This document shows positions 22,001 to 22,788 of a DNA stretch of 22,788 nucleotides, one piece after another (the first letter of the stretch is position 1; every line of letters begins with the position of its first letter). Under the pieces are notes generated by a model. It was given only the letters and a program-made list of their open reading frames with translations, was not told the origin of the DNA and made no database searches. Source of the DNA: DAOTUL01 sp034437435. Its GTDB lineage: Bacteria > Chloroflexota > Anaerolineae > Aggregatilineales > Phototrophicaceae. The stretch is from positions 1-22,788 of the forward strand of contig CAYQJO010000047.1 of assembly GCA_964417785.1 (NCBI GenBank). The letters are read 5' to 3'. Position numbers and translations under genes: made by a program.

Positions 22001-22788
22001 GCGCCGTCGTGACCGGAATCTCCTCCACCTCCCAGGTCCAGACGGTACGCCCGGAGGGGTCCTGTTCCTGTACACTGGACCAGCGACGCTCGACAATCTC
22101 AACATCAATCTCCTGGCCGGCGACCGGGTCACCCTCCCAATCGACGGCGATGAATTCCAGCGTCGTATCCTGGCCGGCATTGCTGACGTAGCTGCGCGGA
22201 CGCGCACCGATATAGACCAATCCCTGATGAACGATGACGCTGCTGCGTCCGGCCACCGACTGGTCGCTCTCGTCACGTACAACAGCTTCGATAGTGAAGC
22301 GCTGGCTCTGGGTGGCGTCTTCCAGGTCGGCGGGAACTTCCACCACAAAGCGACCGTCCCCATCGGTGATCCCTTCACCGCTGGCGATCAGGCCGCCGCT
22401 GCTGCCGAAGAACTCACCCGGCCCGCCATCGGGACTGGAGTCGGTGAAGTCGAAGCGACCGCCAGGGCCGTCGTACTCGAAGTAGTACGGGTCGGCGATG
22501 ACATTGTATTCGACCGTCGCGTCGGAGACATTGCCGCCAAAGAAATAGGTGCTGTCGAAGGCGACCTGGACGGTCTCGCCCTGCACCACCTCATCGGCGA
22601 CCGCTTCTGCTTCCACCTGGAACTCCGGCAGGCGGTATTCGGCGACGTTGAAGAACACCGACCCACCTTCGCGACGGTATTCATGTTGCGACGGCAGCGA
22701 GACCTCAATGCGGTAGAAACCGAGCGGCGCGTCGGGGTCCAGGTTGAGCGTATCGCTGAAAGTGCCAAACGGCGTCAGCGGCAGGTTC
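19059..22788 (-). CDS. Alpha-2-macroglobulin-like protein lacking the thioester (5' end beyond right edge)
   Basis: Large bacterial alpha-2-macroglobulin-type surface protein. 1242 residues are in the window and the frame stays open through the right edge; full-length relatives are often 1500-1900 residues. The order from the edge is: macroglobulin beta domains beginning PLGFYRIE and FFNVAEYRLPEF; a bait-region domain about 330-500 with a flexible Gly-rich stretch (KGGGGGFGEGG, about 511-521); the central A2M domain with YWQADLVTDADGNATFEVTLP (about 534-554); the alpha-helical thioester domain (about 735-1040, with KVDGGWGWF at 804-812); and a C-terminal beta domain. Where thioester relatives have C-x-E-Q, this protein reads S-I-E-A (756-759), so no covalent trap can form. 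It may act as a non-covalent protease binder or a structural surface protein. The signal peptide or lipobox is outside the window. The TPR gene follows. Confidence 0.9.
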   Translation of the reverse strand, partial: NLPLTPFGTFSDTLNLDPDAPLGFYRIEVSLPSQHEYRREGGSVFFNVAEYRLPEFQVEAEAVADEVVQGETVQVAFDSTYFFGGNVSDATVEYNVIADPYYFEYDGPGGRFDFTDSSPDGGPGEFFGSSGGLIASGEGITDGDGRFVVEVPADLEDATQSQRFTIEAVVRDESDQSVAGRSSVIVHQGLVYIGARPRSYVSNAGQDTTLEFIAVDWEGDPVAGQEIDVEIVERRWSSVQEQDPSGRTVWTWEVEEIPVTTAQITSGDGGRVDYVFIPPNGGIFKVKISSVDEAGNTVRASTTLWVSSREYVSWRQQNSNRIDLITDGDTYQVGDTAEILITSPFQGATEALVTVERGDVLLSERFTMESNSYVYRLPITPDMAPNVFVSVFLVKGVDETNPVAAFRMGLIGLTVDNSRKAITIDVQTDAEQAGPGDTVTYTVTTTDYTGEPVAAEVGVGLTDLASLSIGDANSEPILDFFYGRQRLSVRTSTPLTINTDQITQTVLDTIKGGGGGFGEGGIFDIREEFVDTAYWQADLVTDADGNATFEVTLPDNLTTWRLDARAVTNDNNGEMLVGQDTFDLLSTKPLLVRPVTPRFFVVGDEVQLLAVVNNNTGSAQTVEIGIEATGVTFQDAAAQTVVIPAGGRERVVWLVTVDDVASVDLTFFARSDDYADASKPPLGQGEDRLLPVYRYEVPEIVGTGGLLREAGTVTESIVLPERYANAQGELTVQVDTSLAATALEALDYLRLYSGESIEATVSRFLPNVMTYRALTQTGMGDPALEATLDNLVQVAIQRLYAQQKVDGGWGWFVQDESNPLVTAYAVIGLSEALESGFAVDPAVIDRAQNFLREQFITPRLNIEAWRLDRQVFILYALARSGAPDIPRMTTFFESRERLSIYAKALLAIGLDMGGDTGRIDTLVSDLLNDAIVSANGVHWEEADRDFWNWNTDTRTTAMALQALIQLQPDSDLIPNVVRWLMVARDADAWETNQETAWAVMALTDWMTLSGELQPGYEYAVSFNGEQRFAAQAVPGTVTESERLVFDVADMFGDRANDLMIGRSAGDGNLYYTAYLRNFLPVPEIEPVNRGIIIERRYTLLDDPDNRSIDSARIGEVVQVRLTIIAPNDLHYVVIEDPIPAGADPVDPGLTTSQQIGTRPGLDSDDPLSRGWGWWWFSNIDFRDEKVVLNSTYLPAGTYEYVYTIRPGLEGTFNVIPPTGREFYFPDVYGRGKGSTFTVLPAE

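Overview
The window looks like part of a Chloroflexota chromosome, probably from an Anaerolineae-like lineage. This is inferred from moderately high GC, the style of the complex I and ATP synthase genes, a subunit b with a secretory-type N-terminus, and FemX, DUF4058 and alpha-2-macroglobulin neighbours. No rRNA or taxonomic marker is present, so the placement is only moderately secure. Coding density is very high: the longest gene-free stretch is about 224 bp (12397-12620). I saw no tRNA, rRNA, CRISPR array, insertion sequence or integrase.

Region 1 (1-12396, all minus strand) is an energy-conservation block. Read in transcription order it is nuoA-nuoH-nuoJ-nuoK-nuoL-nuoM-nuoM-nuoN, then a 95-bp gap with a promoter-like site, then atpI/Z-atpB-atpE-atpF. 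atpF runs off the left edge. The nuo part encodes the complete membrane arm of complex I and none of the peripheral-arm genes (nuoB, C, D, E, F, G, I). It has two tandem NuoM genes, and NuoL carries a roughly 26-residue duplication in its C-terminal lateral helix. That pairing is the hallmark of the '2M' complex I with an extra antiporter-like module. The NuoM copy next to NuoN has Leu where the pumping Lys of TM7 is expected. The ATP synthase a subunit has a roughly 235-residue, acidic, coiled-coil-rich insertion in the loop predicted to face outside the cell. NADH (or another donor) oxidation would build a proton gradient through the nuo products, and the proton-type F0 encoded beside them would use it.

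Region 2 (12397-12620) is the divergent spacer. It holds an extended -10 promoter and two back-to-back hairpins, the second followed by a T-run, in the leader of the nuo operon.

Region 3 (12621-18133) is mixed: a FemX-type aminoacyltransferase (+), a secreted alpha/beta hydrolase (-), a DUF4058 protein (-), a second FemX paralogue (+), a small three-helix membrane protein (+) and an epoxide-hydrolase-like enzyme (+). The last three are packed as an operon. The FemX pair points to cell-wall peptide modification.

Region 4 (18122-22788, minus) is a two-gene operon. It encodes a large alpha-2-macroglobulin-like surface protein, cut by the right edge and lacking the thioester motif, followed by a TPR / single-TM / PPC-like protein.

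The most notable points are the AtpB insertion, the 2M complex I signature, and the TM7 Lys-to-Leu change in one NuoM.
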